From contig JABSSW010000005.1 of the NCBI GenBank assembly GCA_018902385.1, positions 930,001-994,000 on the forward strand: a DNA stretch of 64,000 nt. The letters run 5' to 3'. How positions within the stretch are numbered: the first letter of the stretch is position 1; the number at the start of each line of letters is the position of its first letter. Shown one piece after another: positions 1-11,394 of this stretch. The notes beneath the pieces were generated by a model. It saw nothing but the letters and a program-made list of their open reading frames with translations. It was not told where the DNA came from and made no database searches. A program made the position numbers and the translations under genes. This DNA is from Physcia stellaris (taxonomy: Eukaryota > Ascomycota > Lecanoromycetes > Caliciales > Physciaceae).

Positions 1-1773
1 ATTTCTGTTGCGATAAAATCGTTTGAATAATTAAACAAATGACGTTGCATTGCGATCAAATAATATAATTAAAAATGACGATTTTTCAATCAACATCGAA
101 AAAGTGCGAAAACAATCACAATTCATTTCGCGTGCTTCGATAAACTATAACTTTTGAAATGATAAATTGAAAAATGAAATCGTGCGAATTTTGACGCGAA
201 AAATCAATGTCGAATTGCGATAACATAAATTTGCGTTGCTGTTGTTGTGAATATGACGTTCAAAAATAAATGATGAAATTGTTTGCACAAATCGTCATAT
301 TCGAAATGCGCGAAATCGTTTGATTTAATAACAATTATATCAAGAACTGAAAACAATTGAATCAAAATAAATTGCTCAACGAACAAATTTTATCTCGAAA
401 CAAAAATCTTTTTTCTTGCGATAAAGCGCAATTTGTTTATTTCGTTTCTCTGTTTTATGATTTGATGATGAAATTTATCGTTTTGAATGATGTCGTATTT
501 TAAATTATCGCGATGATCATTTGATATCAAACAAAAACGACAATTTAAATTCGCGTTTTGAAATTTGAATTTCGCATTAATTTGTTGTTGCGACATATTT
601 TCAGTTGTGATTAAAAGAAAATGCAAATTTTGATTGATTGCGATAAATCGAAAATCACGAATTCTTGATTCAAATTATGCAAAAAATTCAAAATGTTGAA
701 AACATTATTGAAATTGCTTTCATGCGATTCGAAAGTCAAAAAAACATTGACTCGTCGCATTCGCTCATTGAAATTAAAAGCGACAAATATCATGTAAATA
801 TTCATAAAATTTCGATAACTGTTTCGATAAAAATCGAAATCATTCAAAAATAAAAAGTATGACAGAAAAAAAATCTTGATATTGCTATTGTTAGCATCGA
901 ATTGTTTTTCGTAAAATGTGCGAAAATAAATTTTCAGTTTCAATTCTTCTCTTAAGAAAAACGAATAAAACAAGAATTGAAATCAATTTTTCGCGTTCAA
1001 AAAAATCGACAAATTAAAAAAATATTTTTCGAATGAAATTGCGATAACATCGAATTGTCGTAATGCATATTTATATTTGATTGTCGACGAATTACGTTGC
1101 GTTCAATAAAAAAAAAATATTCATGACATAACATGATTTCGTGCTCGTCGAATACTTGTGAAAAAAATGAAAATGAAAAAATTTCATGATTTCAGAAAAC
1201 GTATTGTATTTTGAACTTGATTATTTTTTGTTTCGAAAAAGAAATTTCGTTACGATAATCAAAATCTATTTCGATTACGCGATTCAAATGTTGCAAATTG
1301 CAATTAATGATCACACAATCATAAACAATTCAATCGAATGAAAAAATGAATTTGTCGTTGCGATAACGAGCAAATTGCTCATTCGTGATTTTCACAAATG
1401 TCGTTCAGACAAAAAATTGTCAAAGTTCGATCGAATGAATTTTAAATTTCTCAAAATCGAAATGCATTTTATTCTTGAACTGAGATTGTAAAATGCGACG
1501 AAATAGAACAAAAAAGTCAAAAAAATAAAAATATTCTCGAAACACATGAATTGTTTTTTTGAATTTTTGCTTTTTCGTTATCGATGACAGTTTCGCAACA
1601 TTCAAAAATAGCAGTGTTCGTCGCATCGACAATTGCGATAATCATTTTTTTGTTCGTCGACGTAAAAAAACGTAATTGTTTGATAAACGACTTATCGTTG
1701 AGTGAAATTTCAACATTTTCAAAATCTTTTTTAAATTCGTGTACTGTTTACGAAAAATGTCACATTTTTTACA

Positions 1774-2202
1774 TCATAATTCGAGAACTAACATGAATGA
1801 ATCGAGATTTTCGTTCATCACACGTTGTTGCGATAACGACTCAAAAAAATCTTGTGAAAAACGATGAAATTGTATCGAAAAAGAAAACATGAAATTGAAA
1901 ATTTCGTTTGAAAATACGAATGATGTTGCGATGATTGTAAATTTCTCAATAAAAATCTTTTCGTTAACAATATTTTCAAATTCAATAATGAATTGAATGT
2001 TTTTTTTTTTCTGTTGCGATAACAATCTGAAAGTTTGATACTGATTTGTCAACTGAATCTTTTCGAGATTGATATCAAAAAAAAGTTCGAATTTGATGTT
2101 TTCGTCTGTCATCTCTTTTTCGATTTGAGATGTTGATTGTTTCATTACATCGCGTAATCGATTGATGAGTTCGTTCACGTTCTTTACGATAAAAGTCAGC
2201 AA
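1774..2202 (-). CDS. Hypothetical ORF, Gly/Pro/Trp-free, 142 aa
   Basis: Open frame in AT block I on the minus strand. The product is rich in Ile, Phe, Glu, Lys and Gln with no Gly, Pro or Trp; it contains an amphipathic stretch around residues 1-75 that could be coiled coil. It includes two of the dispersed motifs read in sense (LLSQQ and IIATS). No family recognised. The lack of GG/CC lengthens frames by removing some stop contexts, so openness alone is weak evidence. No promoter or intron could be identified. Could be a fragment of a larger spliced or decayed gene. Confidence 0.2.
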   Translation of the reverse strand: MLTFIVKNVNELINRLRDVMKQSTSQIEKEMTDENIKFELFFDINLEKIQLTNQYQTFRLLSQQKKKNIQFIIEFENIVNEKIFIEKFTIIATSFVFSNEIFNFMFSFSIQFHRFSQDFFESLSQQRVMNENLDSFMLVLEL

Positions 2203-3716
2203 ACTCGTTCGTGTGAAAATGATTACACATACAATTACGTTGTTTCGATCATTCGATCAATTTACGTTTGAAATTTTCTTTCACTCGATATCGTTTTTTT
2301 GAAATTGTGTTGTTTTAGCACGCTTTGTTTCGACAATTGAAAAAAACGCATTGCGAGTCTGAATGTCAAAGAAACGAAAATTTCGATGTAATCTTAAAAA
2401 CATTGTCGTGATTATTAGACAAACAAATCTAAATGTTGCGATAATTTAAATTTGATGAAAATGTGATTTGTCTGAATGACGATGTGTTGAACTTGATGAA
2501 AATGTGTTGAACTTGATAAAGATGTTATTTGTCGACAATAATTCAATGTCTCGAATGTTGCAACGAATTCGAAAAAGCAAATTATGTTTAAATGAAAAAT
2601 CAATAGAAATCAATCATGTATGTAAGTGCGTACAAATTTCAAGAAAAAATTATCGTAATTGCGATAATCAATGAAACATGATGTTGAAATTCAATTTATT
2701 TATCATCAGAATTGCTCGTCGTGTGTCGTATCTGTAAATTGTGATTGCGATAATCAAAACGAAATTTTCGAAAATATTTTTGCATTTATTTCGCGATTGC
2801 TTTTGTTTCTTCTTTTTCGTTTTTCTTTTTCATTTTTTTTTTATCATTTTCTCATCATCTTTTCATCATCTTTTCATCTTTTTCACATCTTCGATTATTT
2901 CATTGTTTTTTTCGTCATTTTATCGATTTATTCTTCAAGTCATCACTGTCATCTTTGTTGTATTTGAATTCTTATCGTAATTATGACGAAAAACGTTTCA
3001 ACGAGTTCTAAGATTGCGAAGCAAAAAGCAACTTCGTTCAAACAATTCTCAATGACAATATCATCGAAAAAGTTTTCGCAAACGATCATCGTTCACGAAA
3101 ACAACGTTGAGAAAAAAAATCGTCAATTTTCAAACAATACGACAGTTTTTATTCTTGTTACGTTGCGACAAAAACTTTTTGCATTCGTCAGCACACTCAA
3201 ACAGAAATATCGTAAAACAATATCTGTATTTGAAAATCAGCAAAAAAAAACTGCATGATTTCAAAAAAAATTGAATCGTCTGTTTCGATGAAATTGTTTC
3301 TTGTATTTCACGAATGATTTTTGACAAAAAATCGTCAAAAAATGTCACGAAAACAACTTTGATGTAAATTTTTCTGAAATACAATCTATTCGTTTAAAAA
3401 TCATGAACGATGTAAAGTTTCGAAAGAACAAAATCATAAATAAAATGACGATACAATGCATAAAAATGTTTGTCACATACTTTTGATTTACGATAACAAA
3501 AACATGTGACAAAATGCTTAAAAACGATCGAAAACTTCACAATTAAAACGAAATATATCATTCGCAATTTGCTTAGAAAATTTTTCGTCAAAACGTTCAC
3601 GTCTAATAATTTTTTCTCGATGTGAAATTACATGAAGCATTACGTCGAATACGAAAAAAATTTTTTGTTGAATCAATATTACATGCGAAATCAATGATTT
3701 TTTATCGCAATCGTAC

Positions 3717-4136
3717 ATGAATAATTTTAATTGTGTTCAATCAGTCATTTACGTAAATCTTGTCATCGAAATCAAATTTCTGTTAAACGTGAAAGAAACG
3801 AATACAAAAGTCAAGAATGTTCGAAACAAAATTGTCAAATTTTACGATCAATTGTTTCTGAGCGATGACTTCAAGAAAATTACGAAAAAAAATTTCAAAA
3901 AAATGAAACGTCGTTATCGTAATGCTCATGACGTTTCGAAGAAAAAAAACGAAAATTTTTTGAAAAAATGTTACGTATTCATCGATGTTTTTCTTTCGAA
4001 ATCCAAGAAACGTACGAGAGAAAAAATGAAAAATATCAATTTCGACATCGATACAGAAAATGAAAATGATCAAAAAAAAATGCAAAATGATCAGAAAAAA
4101 AAAAAAAACGATCTTGTCGCAATTTCAGAAATTTGA
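3717..4136 (+). CDS. Hypothetical Lys-rich ORF, 139 aa
   Basis: ATG-started open frame in AT block I. The C-terminal half is extremely basic (runs of Lys, Arg and Asn), ending in a low-complexity D/Q/K/N segment with the imperfect repeat NDQKKMQNDQKKKKND. No domain recognised. Sits at the start of the plus-strand polarity zone of block I, ahead of further plus-strand frames at 4504-4770, 4895-5158 and 5175-6197, which are in different frames and may or may not belong together. Possibly decayed; confidence that it is translated is low. Confidence 0.2.
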   Translation: MNNFNCVQSVIYVNLVIEIKFLLNVKETNTKVKNVRNKIVKFYDQLFLSDDFKKITKKNFKKMKRRYRNAHDVSKKKNENFLKKCYVFIDVFLSKSKKRTREKMKNINFDIDTENENDQKKMQNDQKKKKNDLVAISEI

Positions 4137-5174
4137 TGATCAAAAATGTCGTTATGTTTTTGTGCTTTTTGCTATCGTATAACATTGATATTTCGAAAGC
4201 GAGAAATTTTGATGTTTGTCTTGCTATTGCAATACGTAATCTGACTCAATCATTTAATTCAATAAAATTATTTTGTTGCTGTCAGCTCGTTATCGTAAAT
4301 ACATCAGAATTATTTCATATTTCTATTTGTCATTTTCTGTCTTATGATTGAAATTGAAAATCTAACGTCGATTACATGATTTTTGATTCATTTCATTTGC
4401 AATGACGTTTTTTTTCGTTTATTTCACTTTTTTTTTGTTTTCATTTTTTTGTCGATTTCATCATCAATTTTGTATTTTGCTGATTTGATTTATTATTAAC
4501 TTCTTGAACAGTTTAAAAATGACAAATAAACGAGCAACACAAATTATCGCAATTTTCAATGAAAAAAAACAAAAATCAACAACGATACAGAAAACAATGA
4601 TTTTCAAACAAATAACAATGACGATAATAAATTCATTAAACGTGACGTTCGTTTCAAAAATTTTATCGCATCGAATGTCATCGTCTTTGTTAAAAACAAT
4701 ATGTTCGCAAAAACTCAAAGCAAAAAGTTATCGAAACAAATCGCTATTACGAAAATATTCGTATTTATAAAGAATTTCATCACAACGAATCACGATCAAA
4801 TAATATTTTTGAATAATCATTCAAAAAATCGATTATGACATTTTATCGTAAATCGAAAAAGTTCGAACTCATGACTCATTTATGAGCGAATTTCGTGCGT
4901 TTTGTTCAACTTTTACGTGATCAGATTGAACTGAATGTTTTCGCATCTGATGTTACGATAATCGAATTAAAGATTATTAATATTCAAATCATGTCGAATG
5001 TCTTTTCAAAAATGATTATTGTCAAAGATGCTTTTCGTTTCAAAAATAATTACGAAATTTCGATCATCAATGCGCAACGATTCTCAATGAACTTTTTTTC
5101 AAAAATACAGTTATCGCAACAAACATCGATATCTTACGAAACAGAACATTTTCTATGAGAAAAAAGCTTTCGCT

Positions 5175-6197
5175 TTGAATAAACAAATCAGAAAATACGA
5201 AACAATTGTTGACGCATTGAAAACAACTATGAAAAAAGAAAAGTCGATCGATGACGACGAACTTAACAATTTTTTTGAAAACGAATTTTCACTGATTCAA
5301 GTGAAAATGTCTTATATCGAAAAATCATTAACGCTAAATCGAAAAAAATTCAATCGTTACATCAAAAATCATGAAAATCATTTATTCGTTATCGCAATGC
5401 GATTGAAAAACGAAATAATTAATTTGATTTTGTTCGTTCATCGTGTCGACAAAAAATTGAAAAATGTCATTCAACTAAAAATGACGACTGATTTTAAACT
5501 GCTTCGTGACATTAAACAGTTTGAAAAATACGAGATTGCGACGTGACAAATGATTGCTTTGTTCACGAAAGCGCACATGTGTATTTGCGCGATTTGCGAA
5601 ATTATCACGATTGATAATTTTTCAACGTTTGTTCAATACAAATATTTCAAAAATAAATTATCGCAATTACGTCGCGAGAATGCGTTTTCGTCATTGAAAT
5701 CACAACACAATCATAATTTTGTTGTTGAAAATTCTTTTCGACAATCGTTTATCAACTTCGACAACGAAAATGATGACGATTTTGACTTAAATAACGAAAC
5801 TGAATTTGTTATCGCAAACGTTTCGAATAAAAATGCTATCAACGCAAATATCAATATCGCAAAATCTGATGCTGTCGCTATTCAAAATGACGTCTCGATC
5901 AACAAGAAAGTTGAATTTATTGTCGCAACGACTGTGAACGAACATGCTCTCGAGAACGATAATGTTAATGAAAAAATCATCGTTGTCGTTCAGAATGACG
6001 ATTCGATCAACAAAAAAATCGAATTTTTTATCGCAATCTTCTTGAATGAAAATGTCGTCGAAAAAAAGACTGTTACTGAAAAAATCGTTATTGACGTTCA
6101 GAATGAAAATTTGATTGACAACGAAATCGATTTTGTTATCGCAACTTTCTTTGTCGAGAAAAACGTTGATGTCAATAATCAGCAATCTGTTTTTTAA
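5175..6197 (+). CDS. Hypothetical ORF with 36-aa tandem repeats, one in-frame stop
   Basis: A 1023-nt frame interrupted by one TGA at 5544-5546: 5175-5546 encodes 123 aa (charged, probably helical) and 5550-6197, with its own ATG, encodes 215 aa. Residues about 88-210 of the second part form 3.5 tandem copies of a 36-37 aa repeat of the type E-F-x-I-A ... V-Q-N-D-x-S-I-N-K-K-(I/V). Repeats are diverged at DNA level but keep their frame and hydrophobic/acidic pattern. Each begins with the dispersed word TTATCGCAA or a variant, which encodes the (V/I)IA of the repeat. No Gly, Pro or Trp. No family recognised. It is the best candidate in block I for a once-real protein. Confidence 0.3.
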
Positions 6198-7285
6198 AAC
6201 AACGTCATTCATTTCGATTTTTATACATTCGACTTCTATATCGATCAACTTTTGAAAATGAATTGAAATTTCTTTATCTTATCGCAATTGAAATGACAAC
6301 TTGAATGCGTATGATGAATATTTTGCATTTTTCTATTTTGAATAAATTCATGCTGATCTTTTTTTCGTTATCGTAATAGATTTCATATCAAATTATTTGA
6401 AAGCGATTTGAAATTTCTTCACGCGCATTCTAAAATAATGCGACGACGAAAAAGACTTGATTATTTCTTGATATTGAAAAATTATGAAAATACTTTATTT
6501 TAAATACAGCTTTCGAAGCAAGAAATAGTATTTGAATATCATGAATTCACAATTTCAATTCGATTATCGCAATTACGTCGTGCAATGTGTGTGATATTTC
6601 GTTGATAAAACGTTTATCATGAAAACGATGTCTTGATCGTCTTGTCTCGATCATGATATAATAATTTTACGTTTATGTTGAACGACAATGTCTTTATCGT
6701 AACATGCATCTTATCGAATATGCATTGTCGTTGCAAAATAATCTTTCGATTGAAAAACAATTGCTCGTCGTTAATCGTATAATCATCGTAACATGCGTTT
6801 TATCGAATAGACATTGTCGTTGCAAAACAATTTTTCGATTGAAAAACAATTGCTCGCTATTAATTGTGAAATTATCGTAACACGAATTTTACTAAATATC
6901 TATCGTTTTTTCGAAATAACGTTCTGTATATAAAATAGTAAGTTGTCATTTATCGTGCATATACTGTAACATGACATTTATTGTCAAGTTATGATCATTG
7001 ACGTATCACGTAATTGATTTTTGACAGTTCTTTTTTAATAACTGTTTTTTTATCGTAATCATTTATCAATCATGTCAACATGATAACTACTTCTTGACGT
7101 AACGAGATCAATTACGTTTATTGTCTAAACTGTACAGTTACAGTCACATTTTGAAGACAATTATTTGATATAGACGTTTCTGCACAGTTATCGTAACACA
7201 AAATTTACGCTAAATAATCGCTCAAGAACAGTTATTTCTTAATAACCGTAACTCTATCGTAAAATCAGAACTTAGAATTTCGTTA

Positions 7286-7732
7286 AGGTATAGAACTGAT
7301 ATCGCGAGTGCTAGAGCGACACGAAACTGGCGCGTCATGTTCAGTAAAAAAAAGCCTTGACAGCACGGACCAATCAAAGCTTGCTTACAGAGATCCGTAC
7401 CATTAATCCTGTCAGCAGGGTTAGGGTTGCTTGGGCAAGTTAAAAGATTTTTTGCCTGTACAACTCTAACCCTTCTGGCAGGACTGATTTTATTTTTCCT
7501 GCAAATTCTGCACCCAACTCATGTCTCGTTTTGGAGAATATACCATAATTAAGCCCCCCGTACACGATTTGCATCACACCCATTCTGTAGGTCGTTCAAG
7601 CCTCGATTTCGTGCTCCTTCCTATGCGCTGATCTAACAGCAGGCCAGCTCGAAGAATGCGCCATATAAGCGTCTCTCACTCAGACTGCCATTCCATATTA
7701 CGTCACTTAGGAAAACCAACACTTCCAACTAA
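7286..7732. other. Boundary region of island 1 with telomere-like inverted repeat
   Basis: Base composition changes abruptly at about 7286. At 7408-7429 and 7461-7482 lie the arms of an imperfect inverted repeat (about 18 of 22 positions), each containing GGGTTAGGGTTG or its variant; the 31-bp loop includes the small palindrome CTTGGGCAAG. No gene is visible here; it is the 3' flank of the ATP-grasp gene. The telomere-like word TTAGGG recurs at the termini of elements A, B and C and in the 57-63 kb repeats. Confidence 0.5.
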
Positions 7733-9580
7733 TCATTCTCGTTCAAAGCGTGCAACGATACCATGAACATCCATAGCTGCAGATGGAGAGTAAAAGAGCA
7801 AAATCTCGTCCTCCAGCGCCCTCTTCCATCCTTTGGGAGTACCGAAACGCTTATATGCAACCACGTTGTTGTGATTCCGTATCTCCTCCCCGAAGCGAGC
7901 GATGATACTTTCATTGTATGGTGGCTGGATGTCAGTCACGTCAAAAGCCACAGACTTCCGCGCTAACATGAACATTCGCGCAATCACGGCGTTGAACTCG
8001 ACACGTGGGAGGAAGTGCAGCGCACCGAAAGAAGTGATATGGTCATACTTGCCGGCACCCATTATTTCATCTTGTATACGTCCGACGCTGACGGAGCCTG
8101 TGTAATGCCGCATGACCTGCGCGGTTTTCAATGAGAGCGAAGACAGATCCACGCCGCTGATTTCTGCGGTCCAGCCAGCTTCGTGTATCTTCGTGCCGAT
8201 GCCACCAGTGCCACATCCCAAGTCGAGCACGCTACCAGAGTAGTCGAACATGGAACAGTATTCTGATTGCCATTTGTAGAAGGGCTGTTTAGCAAAGGAT
8301 TCGTCATATGTCGGTGCTACGGAGTCGTAGACGGCAGCTATGGAACTCCCTTTGGGCTTGAAAAATTGGTGCGGATCTACGTTAGAGCTCTCTGCTCTCG
8401 GTGGAACGTTGTCCGTGACCTGTACGGCCACATTGACGGGATTTGAGCTGGCTCCTCCCTTGTGATCTTTTGGATGATCGATTCCGTTGCAGTCGGCTTT
8501 ATCGATGCGAGGCAGAGTGTTGCCGTCCATCAATCCCTGATGCGCTCCAACGTTTTTTGCTTTCTTTTGGGAGAGTTGAAATTGTTTGGTATGAACGAGC
8601 ATATCGAAGAAAGCCTCATGGCCACCTGGATATGTCTCTCTTATGACTACGTCATCGCTGCGAGTCTCCTCCGGTGGATAGAATATAGTAGCCATATGGT
8701 TGACCTCCAGGCAATAAATGTCCCCACTACCTTCCTCGACACGCATGTCAACACGGCACCAACCTGCACGGCCTTGCATCCTGAGAGACTCGAATGCCTT
8801 GATAGCCGCTTCCTGAAGCCGTGACCTACGAGGCTCTTCTTTCACAAATTCCATATGGGTTGCGCCCTCACCAAAAGGAGCCCATTTGTTGCTATAGCTC
8901 AGCCAGGCTTGGTCTGGATCAGTATCAGGAGCAAAGAGAATATCCATTGGCTCCAAAGCAACAACCTGATCTCCCATTTCCACGACTACAGCGAAGCTTT
9001 CGGTCCCACGTATGTAGTCTTGTACAATGGTCTTGCGATGGGGCTCCTTGGTCGACATTGTGTCAGTCATCCCTTTTACAGCTTCTTCTGTGTAACAGAG
9101 GGAATCCAAGCCCATCGAGCCCAGTCCATCAGTGTATTTGACAATTTTGGGAAAATGACCAGGCGTATCCCCGGGAACAAGAAGACCTTCCATGACCCGT
9201 GCTGCCTCGTAGAAGTCGGCTTTAGTCTTGCCAATGAATTCGGAAGGGTTGCAAAGAATACGGTCCGTTTTGCTCTCAAGATATTGAGTTGCTTCCACGC
9301 CGGCGACATTGTCCGTAAGTTGGCCCCACTGGTACAGATTACCGCTTAGAGAATGGTCAATCTGGGTACCAGATTGACTTACCATGAGATTCAAATACAT
9401 ATCATAATTTCCCTTGCACATCGCATCGATATCTGCTTTTTCTGCAGATTTTCTAATGAGTGCTATGTCGAATTGATGGTGAGTGCTGTCGATGAAGGAG
9501 CCTGGATTTTGCATCGGATCGTATTCTTCAAAAATATTCCCTGTGCCTTCGTACGACGAGTTCACCACACAGAACTTCAT
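7733..9580 (-). CDS. ATP-grasp ligase fused to SAM-dependent methyltransferase
   Basis: Uninterrupted 615-codon frame with an ATG at 9580. Residues about 1-335 match the fungal D-Ala-D-Ala-ligase-like ATP-grasp fold: a Lys-bearing ATP segment (FPKIVKYTDGLGSMGLDSL), a VQDYIRGTESF strand, and the metal-binding GWCRVDMR ... YCLEVNHMATIFYPPEE segment. Such enzymes form an acyl-phosphate and couple a carboxylate to an amine. A hydrophilic linker (about 345-395) leads to a class I methyltransferase (about 400-612) with motif I VLDLGCGTGG and a GALHFL post-I region. The fusion suggests amide formation and methylation of one product. First gene of the polyamine-type cluster; transcribed away from the GNAT gene across a 1.8-kb gap. 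Domain calls are from motifs; the substrate is unknown. Confidence 0.85.
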   Translation of the reverse strand: MKFCVVNSSYEGTGNIFEEYDPMQNPGSFIDSTHHQFDIALIRKSAEKADIDAMCKGNYDMYLNLMVSQSGTQIDHSLSGNLYQWGQLTDNVAGVEATQYLESKTDRILCNPSEFIGKTKADFYEAARVMEGLLVPGDTPGHFPKIVKYTDGLGSMGLDSLCYTEEAVKGMTDTMSTKEPHRKTIVQDYIRGTESFAVVVEMGDQVVALEPMDILFAPDTDPDQAWLSYSNKWAPFGEGATHMEFVKEEPRRSRLQEAAIKAFESLRMQGRAGWCRVDMRVEEGSGDIYCLEVNHMATIFYPPEETRSDDVVIRETYPGGHEAFFDMLVHTKQFQLSQKKAKNVGAHQGLMDGNTLPRIDKADCNGIDHPKDHKGGASSNPVNVAVQVTDNVPPRAESSNVDPHQFFKPKGSSIAAVYDSVAPTYDESFAKQPFYKWQSEYCSMFDYSGSVLDLGCGTGGIGTKIHEAGWTAEISGVDLSSLSLKTAQVMRHYTGSVSVGRIQDEIMGAGKYDHITSFGALHFLPRVEFNAVIARMFMLARKSVAFDVTDIQPPYNESIIARFGEEIRNHNNVVAYKRFGTPKGWKRALEDEILLFYSPSAAMDVHGIVARFERE

Positions 9581-11394
9581 CCTGGTGCCAGGCTATAAAA
9601 AGCCTCAAACGATAGCAGGCTATTTTGATTGATACCTACGACTTCATCTCCCACATATCCTAAGCTATATATTGTGGGGTTCTCGAGTTGAATCAATTGA
9701 GGGTTGCTAGTATTGCGCTCGTACTCTAGATATCAGCGTTACTCGGCCTGCTGGACAGCGGGGCTGATGCACTCATAATAACAAACGATGAACGCCATGA
9801 CGCATCAGGGAGGAGATCTGGTCGAACGTACCTCGCATATCGCTGCTGCATATGTACTGCGAGCGGTCTGCATTAACCAGGTCAGAGCAGATTTTGATGA
9901 AATCTTCAGATGACGGATGATAGACAGATGCATCTATTCAAATGAAAGCACATTCAATCTCAGCAGAGGAATTTCCAAGGACCTCGATCGACAGCTTGCA
10001 GGTGGGCATGTAATTATACATGGCTATGGCGACGGTACCCCACTGCCGCCTCTTCATGGTCATGGTCATACTGGACATGATCACTCGGCCCATTCTTGAA
10101 TGCTGGCCAGATTGGGATATGATTCTTGCTGGGCTCGTTCTTTTGAATCGATGGATGGTAATCAAGTTCTGCTTGTGCGTGCTGCATGATCTCTTCGGAG
10201 GTCTCCAGGCATAGCACTACACACATCACTATAATATACATCTAGGTACAGGCTGCTCAGCCGGAAACCCAGCAAGTCGATGCCGAATACGATAGCACGT
10301 AGAGGGATAAATCAAACGTGTGTACTAGTATATGCATGTGTCTCTAATAGGAGCGCTTACACACCTGCATCATGTCGCCATCACCCCGCTCCCAGCTGTT
10401 GGAGCCCCACACGAGGCCGGAGAAGATATGGACTCTTTCTCCTAAATCTCTTTGTACCATTTGAATATGATTGGAATGGGGAACCAGCGGCAGCGGCCTT
10501 TGTTCATGGATCTTTCGCTGTCCGTTCCAATCGAATCTTACTTCGGCATCAGAGCCGACAGGCACGGGTCTCGGCCCCTCGTTACCACAGGGTTCCTCAT
10601 CGGTACCGTAACATGCGCAGGCCTTAATCCGTGAACCACACAAACCTCGTAGTCAAGATATTTCTGTGGAGATTGATATCAACCTGGGAATTTATTTTGA
10701 ATCTGATCCAGGTTCCAAGTGTGGTCCAGGTTTTGCTGTTGCCGTTGTCACAGAGCAGTCTATTGGTCATTTGGAACGCGAGACTTATCGCTGATAATTC
10801 GCCTTCAACATATCAATTCATCATCCGGAAGGAGGACTCTCGAAGAGATGAAGACTTAGATCGGTAGGGATGACTATTATTGGGTTTACAGTACCTATGA
10901 TACTACACTGAAGCTAGAGTGTCTCCCGAAGAAGTGCCCACGAGCTCATGCCATGCTTCGTCCCAACAGGCGTCAAACCATAAAGATTCGAGGGTTGGGG
11001 GAGAATTTCTAGACCGAGTTCTGCGAAAACCATGCTGGGAAGACCTTGAGGCGCATCCAACGGAGAAGTCGTAGCCGAAAGGCTAGACACCGACAACGAC
11101 GGGCGATAGGCCAACAGGCTGCATGTACGCTCGTCACTCCGACGTAGTCCTCCGCCCGGTTGGGCTTAGGGGTGTAATTGCCCATTTCAATCAAGACAAT
11201 CCTCCCTTCTTACAGTTCGTTCAGGGCTCTGCTCAACTGTCAACCCCCTACCCACCACTTTCGCTTTTACTTCCGGCTGAACACCAACCTTCAAAATAAA
11301 TTCTTTTTTACAGGATTGATTGGATTTGTTTGGTTTGTTAAGCCCAGCCACCATACCACATCAAGGGAGCAAGTATTCGGTGCGTCGAAATACT
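9581..11394. other. Intergenic region upstream of ATP-grasp and GNAT genes
   Basis: 1.8 kb between two divergently transcribed genes, presumably containing both promoters. No confident gene. Open frames occur at 9917-10099 (plus, His-rich, separate entry) and 10344-10643 (minus, 99 aa with three Cys near its start and no recognised domain, not convincingly a gene). Confidence 0.5.
9917..10099 (+). CDS. Small His-rich ORF, 60 aa, doubtful
   Basis: ATG-started frame whose C-terminus is a His-rich tail (LHGHGHTGHDHSAHS), a pattern seen in metal-binding tails. It lies between the ATP-grasp and GNAT genes. I do not recognise a family, there is no signal peptide, and the opposite strand is also open here. 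Could be chance or the last exon of something larger. Confidence 0.15.
   Translation: MIDRCIYSNESTFNLSRGISKDLDRQLAGGHVIIHGYGDGTPLPPLHGHGHTGHDHSAHS

Larger units (their letters stand above)
1..7200. repeat. Dispersed TTGCGATAA / TTATCGCAA motif array with polarity switch
   Basis: A 9-bp word TTGCGATAA (variant TTACGATAA) recurs every 100-300 bp, over 30 times. From 8 to about 2745 almost every copy reads TTGCGATAA on the plus strand (for example near 8, 215, 415, 647, 1039, 1361, 1637, 1829, 2013, 2437, 2659, 2742). From about 2970 on nearly all read TTATCGCAA or TTATCGTAA (for example near 3701, 3934, 4288, 4543, 4843, 5110, 5387, 5656, 5808, 6028, 6135, 6275, 6559). The longer open frames follow the same polarity, minus on the left and plus on the right, so in sense direction the word always reads TTATCGCAA. 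Spacers between copies are not obviously repeated. Role unknown. Confidence 0.7.
1..7285. other. AT-rich block I, nearly free of GG/CC
   Basis: Very AT-rich DNA that runs off the left edge and stops abruptly near 7285, where ordinary composition begins. Reading it through I found only two CC pairs (about 4012 and 7246) and no GG, although CG, CA, TG, TC and GA are common; a few hundred GG/CC would be expected at this base composition. It holds many short open frames on both strands, all almost lacking Gly, Pro and Trp as a consequence of composition. No recognisable domain was found. Poly-pyrimidine DNA at 2780-2960 marks a change in polarity of a dispersed motif (separate entry). It could be an old, mutated element or a centromere/subtelomere-like isochore; the sequence does not decide. 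Confidence 0.8.

Noticed and set aside
1-7285. Classical RIP (CpA to TpA) as the cause of AT-richness
   Set aside because: CA and TG remain plentiful while CC and GG have vanished; the context is different.
8443-9349. Plus-strand frames over the ATP-grasp gene
   Set aside because: Shadows of the minus-strand coding sequence without domains.
11320-11394. Upstream extension of the GNAT protein from a TTG
   Set aside because: Nuclear fungal genes start at ATG; the first in-frame ATG is 11395.
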